Source: Neisseriaceae bacterium (GTDB lineage Bacteria; Pseudomonadota; Gammaproteobacteria; Burkholderiales; Neisseriaceae). From it: DNA of 64,000 bases. The stretch is taken from NCBI GenBank assembly GCA_017458185.1, contig JAFTFY010000026.1, positions 1-64,000 of the forward strand, in the 5' to 3' direction. A model generated the notes under the pieces. It did not search any database. It saw only the letters and a list, made by a program, of their open reading frames with translations, and was not told the origin of the DNA. Shown here piece by piece: positions 38,884 to 48,424 of the stretch (position 1 is the stretch's first letter; each line of letters opens with the position of its first letter). The position numbers and the translations under genes are program-made.

Positions 38884-38985
38884 CGTCATTGCGAGACTTG
38901 ATGAAATCAAGTCGAAGCAATCTCCAAATAAATTGCGTTAGCAATTTATTTGGGTAGCCTATCATTGCAAACGACAATGCACAAT
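38884..38985. repeat. Dispersed GTCATTGCGAG...GCAATCTCC element
   Basis: It opens GTCATTGCGAGACTTGATG and CAAGTCGAAGCAATCTCC, followed by a hairpin AAATAAATTGCGTTAGCAATTTATTT and GGGTAGCCTATC. Same family as 39630-39834, 39861-39979 (inverted) and 41604-41730. DUS at about 38861-38877 and 38990-39006 bracket it. Confidence 0.75.
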
Positions 38986-39022
38986 ATTATTCAGGCTGCC
39001 TGAAAAATAATAAAACAGTTTT

Positions 39023-39469
39023 TTATTGTGCATGTTTCATCAGTCGCTGTTTCTCTCTCTGCCAATCTTTATCTTTGGATACTTGGCGTTTATCGTGTTG
39101 TTTTTTACCTTTTGCCAAACCCATTTCCATTTTAATATTGCCACGCGAATAATGTAAATCCAATGGCACCAGAGTATAGCCACTGCGTTCGGTTTTGCCA
39201 ATCAGTTTATTGATTTCGGCTTGTTTAAGCAACAATTTTCGCTGACGCACAGGGTCGCATTTAATGTGTGTTGAAGCCGTTGGCAAAGCAGTAATGTGCG
39301 AACCCACTAAATAAAACGCCCCTTTTTTCCAGTGAATATACGATTCTTTTAATTGCACTCGCCCCGCACGAATGGCTTTGACTTCCCAACCTTGCAAAAC
39401 CAAACCTGCTTCGATTTTATCTTCAATAAAATAATCGTGAAATGCTTTTTTATTATTCGCAATACTCAT
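39023..39469 (-). CDS. smpB: SsrA-binding protein SmpB
   Basis: Binds tmRNA and delivers it to stalled ribosomes in trans-translation. The 148-residue protein shows [48 protein letters not shown] and the C-terminal basic tail [10 protein letters not shown]...[13 protein letters not shown] expected for the family. The tmRNA gene is not in this window. Confidence 0.96.
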   Translation of the reverse strand: MSIANNKKAFHDYFIEDKIEAGLVLQGWEVKAIRAGRVQLKESYIHWKKGAFYLVGSHITALPTASTHIKCDPVRQRKLLLKQAEINKLIGKTERSGYTLVPLDLHYSRGNIKMEMGLAKGKKQHDKRQVSKDKDWQREKQRLMKHAQ

Positions 39470-39629
39470 AACAATGAAATGATTATATTTCTGGCAAATG
39501 CTGATTTTATCAAAATTGCCGTGTAATTTATACCTTTAACATTGATTTAATCCAAAAACAAGTCATTCAATAGACGAAAATATCTTTTTTATAAAATATT
39601 TTTTGTTTTCAGGCAGCCTGAAACTTGTA

Positions 39630-39834
39630 TCGTCATTGCGAGCCGACAGACAGGCGTTAGCAGTTTTACCGCTTACGCCTGTGTCGTTGCGAGATTGCGT
39701 AAGCAATCGTGGCAACCCCATTAAACTATGCAGGCAAAGCAATCTCCTAAAATTATTTTTAACGAGTGGCACGCTTCGTTAAAAATAATTTTAGAGTAGC
39801 CTATCCTAAAAAACGAACGCAATACAAAATGATT
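39630..39834. repeat. Dispersed repeat, long copy
   Basis: CGTCATTGCGAGCCGACAGA, hairpins around GGCGTTAGC...GCTTACGCC, GCAATCTCC, an AATTATTTTTAACG inverted pair, then AGAGTAGCCTATCCTAAAAA and ACGAACGCAATACAAAATG. The last two words recur at 41700-41730. No coding is seen in this part of the 39470-40172 interval. Confidence 0.75.
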
Positions 39835-39860
39835 TCAGGCTGCCTGAATTGTTTTCTGTA

Positions 39861-39979
39861 TTGTCGTTATTCGTGATAGGCTACCCTGAAAGCATTTTTA
39901 AATTCGCCTTGTCAGGCTCATTTAAAAATGCTTTCAGGAGATTGCCACGCCGTGCTTTCGGCACGGCTCGCAATGACGA
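39861..39979. repeat. Dispersed repeat, inverted copy
   Basis: The complement reads CGTCATTGCGAGCCGTGCCG, hairpin, GGCGTGGCAATCTCCTGAAA, an AT-rich hairpin, then TTTCAGGGTAGCCTATCACG. It faces the copy at 39630 across a DUS (39833-39849); another DUS follows at 39987-40003. Confidence 0.75.
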
Positions 39980-40067
39980 TTTCATTTTCAGGCAGCCTGA
40001 AAACATAATAAAGTGGTATAATCCACAACCTTTTTTAACATACTCGTGTTTCATACGGGCTTTTATT

Positions 40068-40121
40068 ATGGAAACAGACAGTTGTAGTTTTTATATTATC
40101 AATCAACACATTAAACAATAA
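40068..40121 (+). CDS. Possible 17-residue leader peptide upstream of mgtE
   Basis: ATG at 40068 to TAA at 40121 encodes METDSCSFYIINQHIKQ, 51 nt upstream of mgtE. Magnesium transporter genes in enterobacteria use short leader ORFs for regulation, but there is no convincing ribosome binding site here (CGGGCTTTTATT), and chance is quite possible. Confidence 0.2.
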   Translation: METDSCSFYIINQHIKQ

Positions 40122-40172
40122 TCTTGCCCAAATGGTGCTGTCATTTGTGGCGTGATTATTAAGGACACACAA

Positions 40173-41579
40173 ATGACAGAACCGAATATCAATTATGCTC
40201 CCGACAGCATTTCGGAGCAATTTACACAAATTCAGGACTTGGCAGAACGGCTACTGCCCGTTTATGCTCAACCCGATGTTGTGCAAAATTCTGATTATAT
40301 TCAATTAGTTGAATTACTGCACGACTTGCACCCTGCGGATATGGCGGCGGTTTTGGAATCGCTGCCTTTGCAAGAGCGGGTTTTGGTGTGGAAACTTGCC
40401 CAGCCCGAAGATGACGGCGAAGTTTTGTTGGAAGTATCGGATTCTGTTCGTGAAACTTTGATTGAAACGATGGGTAAAGAAGAACTCATCGCCGCTGTGG
40501 AAGACTTGCCCGCTGCCGAAGTTGCCGAACTCGCCCCCGATTTACCGCAACATGTGGTGAGCGAAGTTTTAGAAAGTCGGGACGAAGAAGAACGCCAACA
40601 AATTCAATCGACTATGTCGTATGCCGAAGACACAGTCGGTTCGATTATGGACTATGAATTAGTCAGCATTCGGGCAGATGTAACCTGCGAAGTGGTGTTG
40701 CGTTATCTTCGCCGCTTTGACATTCTGCCTGACCACACCGACAAAATTTTTGTGGTTGATGAAGACGACATTTTGCAAGGCGTTTTGCCGATTCGCAAAC
40801 TTTTGGTGTGCGATCCAGACGATTTGGTTGCCGATGTCATGTCGAGTGATGTGGTGAAATTTCGCCCCGAAGACAATGCCGAAGAAGCCGCCCAAGCGTT
40901 TGAAAAATATGACTTAATTACCGCCCCTGTGATTGATGAGACGCAAAAACTCATCGGCAGATTAACGGTTGATGAAATGCTTGATGTGATTCGTGAAGAA
41001 TCCGAAGCCGATATGTTGAATATGGCGGGTTTGCAAGAAGAAGAAGACCTGTTCGCCCCCGTGATTGACTCGGTGAAAAACCGCTGGGTATGGTTGGCGG
41101 TGAATTTATGCACCGCACTTGTGGCAAGCCGTGTTATCGGCTTGTTTGAAGGTTCGATTGAAAAAATTGTTGCCTTGGCGGCGTTAATGCCGATAGTCGC
41201 AGGCATAGGCGGCAATTCAGGCAACCAAACCATTACCATGATTGTGCGTGCATTAGCCACAGGACAACTGAATGGCACGCAACCTTTGCAATTATTCAAA
41301 AAAGAAATCGGCGTAGCGATTGCCAACGGCGTTTTGTGGGGCAGTGCTATGGGCTTGATTACCTTTATTATTTATAAAGAAATCGGATTAAGTTTGGTGA
41401 TGATCGCCGCCATGACACTCAATTTAGTATTAGCCGCCGCACTCGGCGTGTTAATACCGCTGACTATGGAAAAATTAGGCAAAGACCCTGCATTAGGCAG
41501 CAGCGTACTGATTACCGCCGTAACCGATTCGGGGGGATTTTTTATCTTTTTGGGATTAGCCAGTTTGTTTTTGTTGTAA
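40173..41579 (+). CDS. mgtE: Magnesium transporter MgtE
   Basis: A 468-residue inner-membrane Mg2+ channel. The N-terminal superhelical domain (LLHDLHPADMAAVLESLP, AELAPDLPQHVVSEVL) is followed by two CBS domains (about residues 150-275), a linker helix, and five membrane segments (about 300-468) with the pore-family motif PIVAGIGGNSGNQTITMIVR and the C-terminal VTDSGGFFIFLGLA. The ATG at 40173 has AAGGACACACA just upstream and is preferred to the in-frame codon at 40152. Confidence 0.95.
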   Translation: MTEPNINYAPDSISEQFTQIQDLAERLLPVYAQPDVVQNSDYIQLVELLHDLHPADMAAVLESLPLQERVLVWKLAQPEDDGEVLLEVSDSVRETLIETMGKEELIAAVEDLPAAEVAELAPDLPQHVVSEVLESRDEEERQQIQSTMSYAEDTVGSIMDYELVSIRADVTCEVVLRYLRRFDILPDHTDKIFVVDEDDILQGVLPIRKLLVCDPDDLVADVMSSDVVKFRPEDNAEEAAQAFEKYDLITAPVIDETQKLIGRLTVDEMLDVIREESEADMLNMAGLQEEEDLFAPVIDSVKNRWVWLAVNLCTALVASRVIGLFEGSIEKIVALAALMPIVAGIGGNSGNQTITMIVRALATGQLNGTQPLQLFKKEIGVAIANGVLWGSAMGLITFIIYKEIGLSLVMIAAMTLNLVLAAALGVLIPLTMEKLGKDPALGSSVLITAVTDSGGFFIFLGLASLFLL

Positions 41580-41603
41580 AAAAAGGTTTTGGGCAGCCAT
41601 ATT

Positions 41604-41730
41604 CGTCATTGCGAGCCGTACCAAACGCACGGCGTGGCAATCTCCTGAAACATTTTTTAAACGAGCAACAAGCGAGTTTAAAAACCGTTTCAGGGTAGCC
41701 TATCCTAAAAAACGAACGCCATACAAAATG
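41604..41730. repeat. Dispersed repeat, canonical copy
   Basis: CGTCATTGCGAGCCGTACCA, GGCGTGGCAATCTCCTGAAA, a hairpin with TTTTTAAACGAG, GTTTCAGGGTAGCCTATCC, then TAAAAAACGAACGCCATACA. A DUS follows at about 41731-41747. Confidence 0.8.
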
Positions 41731-41750
41731 TTTTCAGGCTGCCTGAAAAT

Positions 41751-41780
41751 AAAAAACGATATCAAAATATACCGTTTTTT
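41751..41780. terminator. Bidirectional terminator-like hairpin
   Basis: AAAAAACGATAT, loop, ATATACCGTTTTTT with one mismatch; A run on one side and T run on the other, so it can work for mgtE (plus) and for the minus-strand remnant next to it. Confidence 0.7.
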
Positions 41781-41792
41781 TAATAAAAAGAA

Positions 41793-41936
41793 TTATTGAA
41801 TACCGTTTAATTTATCGAGTTGTTCTCGAATTTCCTTGACTTGTTTCGTTGCTTCTGAACATTCATTTTCTGTTTTACACCAATCTAACTTACTTTGCCA
41901 ATGTTCGAGTTGTGCTTCTAACTTTTCCCTTTTTTC
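41793..41936 (-). pseudogene. 3' remnant of a coiled-coil protein gene
   Basis: After an in-frame TAG (41939-41937) the minus strand encodes 47 residues, EKREKLEAQLEHWQSKLDWC and on to DKLNGIQ, before TAA, with no usable start codon. The amphipathic coiled-coil character and a terminator right behind it suggest the end of a former gene. It may be a decayed gene or chance. Confidence 0.4.
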
Positions 41937-41988
41937 CTATCAAAGAAGATGACGAAGTCATCAAACCGCAATTTAGGCGAAGTTTAAA

Positions 41989-43314
41989 TTATTTCTCCCC
42001 CCACGGTGCCACTTTGAATAGCAGAAGCATACCTGGAATAGCCAAGAAAAAGCACAGCCAAAAGAATGAATAATAGCCCATAGCGTTGATTAAATAGCCT
42101 GTGGTGGCGTTGATGAATGTTCGTGGAAAAGCGGATAGGGCGGTGAGTAGGGCGATTTGTGTGGCGGTGTAAGCTGGGTTGGTTTCGCGGGCGATGAATG
42201 AGACAAATGCCGCTGTGCCTAATCCTGCACCAATGGCTTCGGCGGCAATGACGAGTGCCAATATGGTTAATTCGCTTGTGCCAACGGTATCGAAGTGTCC
42301 GTAGGACGATAACCACACAAAGCCTAAAATGGTGATGATTTGTACAAAACCGAATATCCATAACGCTCGGTTAATGCCCAATTTCACCATCCAAATGCCG
42401 CCGATAATGCCTGCCACAATCATCGGCCACAGTCCTGCGTTTTTGGCGATTAAGCCGATTTGCGTTTTGGAAAAGCCCATATCTAAATAAAACGGCGTTG
42501 CCAAAGCGGTTGCCATGCTGTCGCCCAATTTATAGAAGAAAATAAACGCCAACACCAATAGGGCGTGTTGCACGCCTTGTCGATTGAAAAATTCTTTGAA
42601 TGGCAAAATAAAAGTGTCTTCTAATGTTTTGGGCGTGGTATTGGGTGTGGGCGGTTCTTTGACCGTCAGCGTCATTGCGATGGCAGGGAGCATAAATAAG
42701 GCGGTGATGAAGAAAACATTTTGCCACGACATATAATCTGCCAAAATCAGCGACAATGAGCCTGGCACAAAGCCTGCAATGCGATAGGCGGCAACATGAA
42801 TGGAATTGCCTAAACCCAGTTCTGCGTCCGACAAAATTTCGCGGCGGAAAGTGTCAATCACAATATCTTGCGTGGCAGAGAACAGTGTTAAACACAGACA
42901 CAGAGCGATAATCAGCCCCAAATCGTGTTGTGGATTAGTCAAACCAAACGCTGCCATTGCCAAAATCAGCACCACTTGCGTGGCTAAAAGCCAGCCACGC
43001 CGTCTGCCCAAAAACGGCAAGGTATAAGCGTCCAACAAGGGAGCCCACAAAAATTTCCACGCAAACGGAAATTGAATTAAGGCAAACGCCCCAATGGTTT
43101 TTAAATCTAATTCAAACGAACGCAACCACGCAGGAATCAGCGTGAGTACAAAATACAAAGGCAAACCAGACGCAAAGCCTGTAAAAACGCAAATCAGCAT
43201 TTTTCGCCAAGAAACAGGCGGTTTCTTTTGTTCAGACAGATTTTCAGGCTGCCTGAAATGTTTTTCTAATGTTGATTTGGGCGGGTCGTATGGATTTTCT
43301 TTGTCGCTATTCAT
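41989..43314 (-). CDS. ampG: Muropeptide MFS transporter AmpG
   Basis: A 441-residue protein with about 12 membrane segments. It imports anhydro-muropeptides for cell-wall recycling. Family blocks: FTGFASGLPLYFVLTLIPAW, FAWKFLWAPLLDAYTLPFLG, RRRGWLL, ATQDIVIDTFRREIL, GSLSLILADYMSW and KLGDSMATALATPFYLDMGF. The N-terminal cytosolic tail carries an in-frame DUS (HFRQPENLS). The last residues (VAPWGEK) abut the remnant region. Confidence 0.92.
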   Translation of the reverse strand: MNSDKENPYDPPKSTLEKHFRQPENLSEQKKPPVSWRKMLICVFTGFASGLPLYFVLTLIPAWLRSFELDLKTIGAFALIQFPFAWKFLWAPLLDAYTLPFLGRRRGWLLATQVVLILAMAAFGLTNPQHDLGLIIALCLCLTLFSATQDIVIDTFRREILSDAELGLGNSIHVAAYRIAGFVPGSLSLILADYMSWQNVFFITALFMLPAIAMTLTVKEPPTPNTTPKTLEDTFILPFKEFFNRQGVQHALLVLAFIFFYKLGDSMATALATPFYLDMGFSKTQIGLIAKNAGLWPMIVAGIIGGIWMVKLGINRALWIFGFVQIITILGFVWLSSYGHFDTVGTSELTILALVIAAEAIGAGLGTAAFVSFIARETNPAYTATQIALLTALSAFPRTFINATTGYLINAMGYYSFFWLCFFLAIPGMLLLFKVAPWGEK

Positions 43315-43652
43315 TGTTAAAACTTTTCAGGCTGCCTGAAAATTGTGAAAGTTGAGAATGACCGTTATTGTAACACAAGGCAGCCTGAAAACTTTTTCAA
43401 ACTATTGTTGTTTGCTAAAATTGTTTTATTAACATAAGGTTATAATAAAACATATAGTTAAAAAATATTTTAAAAAATGAAAACTGAATTTTTAATTCGA
43501 TACAAGATGAGATTTTTGTTTTTTTTATTTCTCACCAAGACACGGAGAACACGGAGAATGTTAATCTAATCTCCGTGTCTCCGTGTTCTCCGTGAGAGAT
43601 AATAAAAAATCGTTGTGAGAAACAAAATAACATCTTTCAGGCAGCCTGAAAC
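43315..43652. other. Intergenic region with a large CACGGAGA palindrome
   Basis: No gene is seen. DUS-like copies lie at about 43325-43341 and 43634-43650, a half-copy near 43377, and a 17 bp perfect inverted repeat at 43541-43594 flanked by AT-rich DNA. Confidence 0.6.
43541..43594. repeat. 17 bp inverted repeat, CACGGAGAACACGGAGA
   Basis: CACGGAGAACACGGAGA (43541-43557) and its exact complement (43578-43594) surround a 20 nt loop; each arm is itself a tandem of ACACGGAGA. It could be a structural RNA or DNA element between ampG and the next minus-strand gene. Confidence 0.8.
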
Positions 43653-44423
43653 TCACCATAACTTTCGTTTTTGATTATCGCTTTTTATAGCAAAAAAGTT
43701 GTGCGTAAAGTCTAAACCTGTTGTTTTTGTTAATATTTCACAGCGTTTTTTGAGTTTTTCATCGGATAAATTTTCAGGCAGCCTGTTAAATGCCAAAACG
43801 GCAACATTGCCGTGTGTTTCGGCAGGAATTTCCAAAATTTTGCCGTCAAAGGCGTTTTTAATGTGTTCGACAAAGCGGTGATAACGGCGGTCGGCTGACC
43901 ATAAGTTAATCACAAAAATGCCGTATTGTTTCAAAGCCTTACGGCAATTTTGTAAAAATGGCGGCTCAATCATCGCGTCAATAATTTGCACGCCGTCAAA
44001 TGCGTCAATCAAAATCACATCGGTGCTGTTGTTCATGGCTTGGATAATTTCCACGCCGTCCGCTTCCACAATTTGAAAAAATTCGTCTTCTAACGGCAAT
44101 TCAAACATCATTCGAGCAATGTGAATCACGGCAGGATTGATTTCCACAGCCATTTGGTGCGTTTGGGGAAAATAGGCATTTATCCAACGAGCGATAGAAC
44201 CGCCGCCCAAGCCGATATGCGTAATGTGTTTTGGGGCGTCATGAAACAAGCAAAACGCAACCATCGCACGACTGTACGCCAAAATAAGTGCGGTCGGGTC
44301 GTCCAAACTCATCGCACTTTGAATGGTGTCGGTTGCCAAATGCAAAGCCAAAACACCGTTTTCTTCGGAAACAGTTGCGTCAGGAAAAATGGTTTTGTTT
44401 TTTTTGAATAATTTGCGTTTCAT
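43653..44423 (-). CDS. Spermidine synthase-like (aminopropyltransferase-fold) protein
   Basis: 256 residues with the nucleotide-binding block HIGLGGGSIARWI (about residue 68), AVEINPAVIHIAR, EADGVEII and DVILIDAFDGVQI, the layout of spermidine synthase and related proteins. The segment before GLGGG is short compared with true SpeE and no obvious substrate-loop motif is seen, so it may be one of the stand-alone spermidine-synthase-like methyltransferase proteins. The stop lies next to a DUS. Confidence 0.8.
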   Translation of the reverse strand: MKRKLFKKNKTIFPDATVSEENGVLALHLATDTIQSAMSLDDPTALILAYSRAMVAFCLFHDAPKHITHIGLGGGSIARWINAYFPQTHQMAVEINPAVIHIARMMFELPLEDEFFQIVEADGVEIIQAMNNSTDVILIDAFDGVQIIDAMIEPPFLQNCRKALKQYGIFVINLWSADRRYHRFVEHIKNAFDGKILEIPAETHGNVAVLAFNRLPENLSDEKLKKRCEILTKTTGLDFTHNFFAIKSDNQKRKLW

Positions 44424-44573
44424 TGTTTCAGGCTACCTGAAAAGATATAGTTAAAATACTTCAAGATAGAAAAGGAAGCGAGACAACGCATTATATTTTG
44501 AAGTATTTTGACTGTAAGTACTTATTTTATTTGATTTTTCGGATTGAAAGGTATTCATTTTAAGATTGATTTT

Positions 44574-44613
44574 TTTCAGGCAGCCTGAACATATTTATTC
44601 AGGCTGCCTGAAA
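44574..44613. repeat. Inverted DUS pair downstream of secA
   Basis: TTTCAGGCAGCCTGAA (from 44574) and TTCAGGCTGCCTGAAA (to 44613), 8 nt apart, directly after the secA stop; can form a hairpin in the secA transcript. Confidence 0.8.
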
Positions 44614-44617
44614 ACCA

Positions 44618-47314
44618 TTACGCCAATTTGCCATGGCAATTTTTATATTTCTCACCGCTACCGCAAGGGCAGGGGTCGTTTCTTGTGATATAAATGCCAC
44701 GTGCTTCTAATGCTTCAACCGAATAATCGTTATCATCGTCCGCAGGCGGTGGCGGTGGGGTGTTGTCGCTTGCGTGAGAAACAGGCTCTTCGGCAGGGGC
44801 AATTTGTATGCGAACGGCGGTTAAATAACGCGTAACCGTGCGGTAAATGTCCGACATAAAGGTTTGGAACATGCCAAAGGCTTCGCGTTTGTATTCTTGT
44901 TTGGGGTTTTTTTGTGCATAACCACGCAGGTGAATGCCTTGTCGCAGGTTGTCCATTTGTGCCAAGTGTTCTCGCCATTTTTGGTCGATGACATTCAGCA
45001 TGACATTGCGTTCAAAACCTGCCATGCCGTCCGATCCAACCATATCCACTTTGGCGGCGTAGTCGCTTTCAACCATATCCACAATGCGTTGCTTGATGTC
45101 TTCGGTATCCAAACTGCTGTCGGCTTTCACCCACTCACGAATATGCACATCGTTAATGCCAAATTCGCCTGCAAGCGTGTGTTCCAAGCCTGAAATATCC
45201 CATTCTTCTTCCATCGTGTCGGGCACGATAAATTCATCGCACACGCCGCTAATCACATCTTTGCGAATTTGGCTTACATCGTCTGATGTGGTTTCGCCGT
45301 CCAAAATTTCGTTGCGAATGTGATACACCACTTTGCGTTGGTCGTTGGCGACATTGTCGTACTCTAATAACTGTTTGCGAATATCGAAGTTGCGGCTTTC
45401 CACTTTGCGTTGTGCCCCTTCGATTTGACGCGTAAGCATACCGTGTTCGATTGCCACACCGCGTTCAGGTGCCAAGCGGTTGATAATCGCCGCCGCTCTA
45501 TCTAACGCAAACAGGCGTAATAACTGGTCTTCAAACGATAAATAGAAACGGCTGGAACCTGGGTCGCCTTGCCGTCCTGCACGGCCACGCAACTGATTAT
45601 CAATGCGGCGGCTCTCATGGCGTTCTGTGCCGATAATATGCAAACCGCCTGCCTGAATGACTTGTTCGTGCAAGCGTTCCCATTCATTTTTTAACTGATT
45701 GATTTTATTTTGTTTTTCGCTTTCAGACAGCGTTTCGTCTTGTTCCACTTGTTTGAGTTGCTCGGTGATATTACCGCCCAACACAATGTCCGTACCACGA
45801 CCTGCCATATTTGTGGCAACGGTAATCATTTTGGGCTTACCTGCTTGTGCCACGATATAGGCTTCTTTTTCGTGTTCTTTGGCGTTCAACACATTGTGCG
45901 GCAAGCGTTCTTTATTCAGCAAGTCCGACACCAACTCCGAAGTTTCAATACTGGTAGTGCCAACCAACACAGGTTGCCCATTTTCATAACATTTTTTAAT
46001 GTCCGCCACCACCGCTTCGTATTTTTCTTCGGCGGTGCGGAACACTTGGTCGTTGTAATCTTTACGAATCATCGGCAAGTTGGTGGGGATAATCACCGTT
46101 TCCAAATTGTAGATATTTTGAAACTCATACGCTTCGGTATCCGCCGTGCCAGTCATACCTGCTAATTTTTCATACAAACGGAAATAATTTTGGAAAGTAA
46201 TAGACGCAAGTGTTTGATTTTCTTGTTTAATTTCAACACCTTCTTTGGCTTCCACCGCTTGGTGCAAACCTTCTGACCAACGGCGACCTTCCATTAAACG
46301 ACCTGTAAATTCATCAACAATCACCACTTCGCCGTCATCAGTTACCACATAATGCTGGTCTTTATGATACAAATTGTGAGCCCTTAACGCCGCTAACAAA
46401 TGGTGCATTAAAATCATATTTTGCGGTGCATACAGCGACTCGCCCGCAGGCAACAAACCCATTTCGCTTAAAATGCGTTCGGCGTTTTCATGCCCTTTTT
46501 CGCTTAACACCACTTGGTGTTGCTTTTCATCAACCCAGTAATCGCCGTCCGTGCTTTCTTCTTCCATTTGACGCGTCATCAACGCAGGTACTTTATCCAC
46601 CGCACGGTATAAATCCACATTGTCTTCTGCCGCACCAGAAATAATCAACGGCGTGCGTGCTTCGTCAATTAAAATGGAATCCACTTCATCGACCACTGCA
46701 AAATGCAATGGGCGTTGCACGCGTTGGTAGGCAGCCTGAACCATATTATCACGCAAGTAATCAAAGCCAAATTCATTATTTGTGCCGTAAGTAATATCGC
46801 AAGCATAAGCCTGTTGTTTTTCTTCGCCGTGCATTTGCGTAAGATTCACGCCCACTGTCATACCCAAAAAGCGATACAACTTGCCCATGGTTTCCGCGTC
46901 CCGTGCCGCTAAATAATCATTCACGGTTACCACATGCACGCCTTTGCCTGTCAAAGCGTTCAGATACACAGGCAAAGTGGCAACCAGCGTTTTCCCTTCA
47001 CCTGTTCGCATTTCCGCAATTTTGCCCTCATGCAACGCCAAACCGCCGATTAACTGCACATCGAAGTGTCGCATACCCAAAACACGCTTGGACGCTTCAC
47101 GACACAAAGCAAACGCATCAACCAACACCTCATTCAAACCTGTGCCAGATTGCACTTTTTCTTTTAATTGCAAAGACATCGCCTGCAATTCAGCGTCTGA
47201 CAAATTTTGCAATTCAGGCTCTTTGGCGTTGATTTTATTCACTACTTTACGATACTGTTTCAACAACCGACTGTTGCGGCTACCGAAGATTTTTTTGGCA
47301 AGATTACTTAACAT
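44618..47314 (-). CDS. secA: Preprotein translocase ATPase SecA
   Basis: Drives post-translational export through SecYEG. The 898 residues hold the Walker A block [11 protein letters not shown] (about residue 103), the DEAD-like [21 protein letters not shown], the second motor domain with [29 protein letters not shown], and a C-terminal zinc-binding SEC-C tail [17 protein letters not shown] used for SecB and phospholipid contacts. Full-length for the family. An upstream leader of about 170 nt separates it from hisE. Confidence 0.97.
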   Translation of the reverse strand: MLSNLAKKIFGSRNSRLLKQYRKVVNKINAKEPELQNLSDAELQAMSLQLKEKVQSGTGLNEVLVDAFALCREASKRVLGMRHFDVQLIGGLALHEGKIAEMRTGEGKTLVATLPVYLNALTGKGVHVVTVNDYLAARDAETMGKLYRFLGMTVGVNLTQMHGEEKQQAYACDITYGTNNEFGFDYLRDNMVQAAYQRVQRPLHFAVVDEVDSILIDEARTPLIISGAAEDNVDLYRAVDKVPALMTRQMEEESTDGDYWVDEKQHQVVLSEKGHENAERILSEMGLLPAGESLYAPQNMILMHHLLAALRAHNLYHKDQHYVVTDDGEVVIVDEFTGRLMEGRRWSEGLHQAVEAKEGVEIKQENQTLASITFQNYFRLYEKLAGMTGTADTEAYEFQNIYNLETVIIPTNLPMIRKDYNDQVFRTAEEKYEAVVADIKKCYENGQPVLVGTTSIETSELVSDLLNKERLPHNVLNAKEHEKEAYIVAQAGKPKMITVATNMAGRGTDIVLGGNITEQLKQVEQDETLSESEKQNKINQLKNEWERLHEQVIQAGGLHIIGTERHESRRIDNQLRGRAGRQGDPGSSRFYLSFEDQLLRLFALDRAAAIINRLAPERGVAIEHGMLTRQIEGAQRKVESRNFDIRKQLLEYDNVANDQRKVVYHIRNEILDGETTSDDVSQIRKDVISGVCDEFIVPDTMEEEWDISGLEHTLAGEFGINDVHIREWVKADSSLDTEDIKQRIVDMVESDYAAKVDMVGSDGMAGFERNVMLNVIDQKWREHLAQMDNLRQGIHLRGYAQKNPKQEYKREAFGMFQTFMSDIYRTVTRYLTAVRIQIAPAEEPVSHASDNTPPPPPADDDNDYSVEALEARGIYITRNDPCPCGSGEKYKNCHGKLA

Positions 47315-47441
47315 TTAGCGTATCCTAAACCCTTTAATTGTGGGCAAAATAATTGGAAGATTTTAACATATAAAGCAGTTAAATATGGGCGATAGTGGGA
47401 AATATCAATACCATGAATGTGAATACCTTTCAGGCAGCCTG

Positions 47442-47475
47442 AAAAAAACGGAATGTTTTATTGACATTCCGTTTT
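47442..47475 (-). terminator. Terminator of hisE
   Basis: On the minus strand AAAACGGAATGT, a short loop, ACATTCCGTTTTTTT, about 10 nt past the hisE stop. A DUS is placed directly behind it. Confidence 0.88.
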
Positions 47476-47485
47476 ATGCAATTTC

Positions 47486-47848
47486 TTAACCTTGTGTGCG
47501 AGATGCTTTTTCGTCTATGCCTGATATATTTTGGCGGCGTTTGAGTTCCATCAGCACATCATCAACACGCAGGTTGTGGTGTGCTAAAAGCACCATGGTG
47601 TGAAACCACAGGTCTGCCACTTCTTTAATTAAGTGCAAGCGTCCTTGTGCGGATTTTTCCACATCTTTGGAAGCCATTAAGGTTTCGCCTGCTTCTTCGA
47701 TGACTTTTTTCAAAATAACATCTTCGCCTTGATGCAGAAGTTGCGAAACATAGGAAGATTCAGGTGCGGCTTGGCGGCGAACTTCAATCACTTCGGCAAT
47801 TTCGCCTAATACGGCATACAGAAGTGCTTTTTTTTGTTGTGTGTCCAT
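47486..47848 (-). CDS. hisE: Phosphoribosyl-ATP pyrophosphatase
   Basis: Hydrolyses PR-ATP to PR-AMP, the second step of histidine synthesis. The 120 residues are helical with the acidic metal motif VIEEAGETLMASK and KEVADLWFHTMVLLA. It is the expected partner of hisI, which is encoded just upstream on the same strand as a separate gene (in enterobacteria they are fused). Confidence 0.94.
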   Translation of the reverse strand: MDTQQKKALLYAVLGEIAEVIEVRRQAAPESSYVSQLLHQGEDVILKKVIEEAGETLMASKDVEKSAQGRLHLIKEVADLWFHTMVLLAHHNLRVDDVLMELKRRQNISGIDEKASRTQG

Positions 47849-47870
47849 AGTGTTTATCCCTTTAAATGTG

Positions 47871-47915
47871 GTTGATTTAATTCAAAATGTTGGTGGCACT
47901 TTGAATTAAATCAAC
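47871..47915. promoter_or_regulatory. 16 bp perfect inverted repeat upstream of hisE
   Basis: GTTGATTTAATTCAAA and TTTGAATTAAATCAAC are exact complements separated by 13 nt, between hisI and hisE. It could be an operator or a hairpin controlling the downstream gene; it lacks the T run of a minus-strand terminator. Confidence 0.6.
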
Positions 47916-47972
47916 GATTATTTGTTTGTTCGTTTGGATCTATTATACCGCATTGCAATATCATTTTATTTA

Positions 47973-48356
47973 TTATTTGTAAATTTCATCAGGATTTTTG
48001 ATAACAGGGTCGCTAATTTGCCATTCATCGTTTTGCCAAACTTGGAAAAAACACGATTCTCGCCCTGTATGGCACGCCATACCGCCCACTTGTTCGATTT
48101 GCAATAAAAGCGTATCGCCATCGCAGTCGGTTCGCATTTCTTTGACTTTTTGAAAATGCCCCGATTCTTCGCCCTTACACCACATTTTTTGTCGCGAACG
48201 GCTGTAATAATGGGCTAAACCTGTTTCTATGGTTTTGACTATGGCGGCTTTGTCTGCCCACGCTACCATTAACACTCTTTTGGTTTGATAATCTTGGGCA
48301 ATGGTGCAGATTAAACCGTTGTCGTCAAATTTCAGTTTATTCAATAAGTGAGACAT
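47973..48356 (-). CDS. hisI: Phosphoribosyl-AMP cyclohydrolase
   Basis: Opens the adenine ring of PR-AMP, third step of histidine synthesis. 127 residues from the ATG at 48356: [32 protein letters not shown], the metal block DCDGDTLLL and [10 protein letters not shown] with the zinc cysteines. An in-frame TTG upstream is less likely. No clear ribosome binding site is seen. Confidence 0.95.
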   Translation of the reverse strand: MSHLLNKLKFDDNGLICTIAQDYQTKRVLMVAWADKAAIVKTIETGLAHYYSRSRQKMWCKGEESGHFQKVKEMRTDCDGDTLLLQIEQVGGMACHTGRESCFFQVWQNDEWQISDPVIKNPDEIYK

Positions 48357-48424
48357 ATTTTTTATGGTCAATCAAAAGATAAAAACGCCATTCTATCACG
48401 AATAGTCAAGCCAATTAGGACTTA

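Noticed and set aside
38776..38910. Longer N-terminus for the 867-residue protein
   Set aside because: The upstream in-frame part translates a DUS (VSGSLK) and dispersed-repeat DNA, while AAGGAG sits just before the ATG at 38775.
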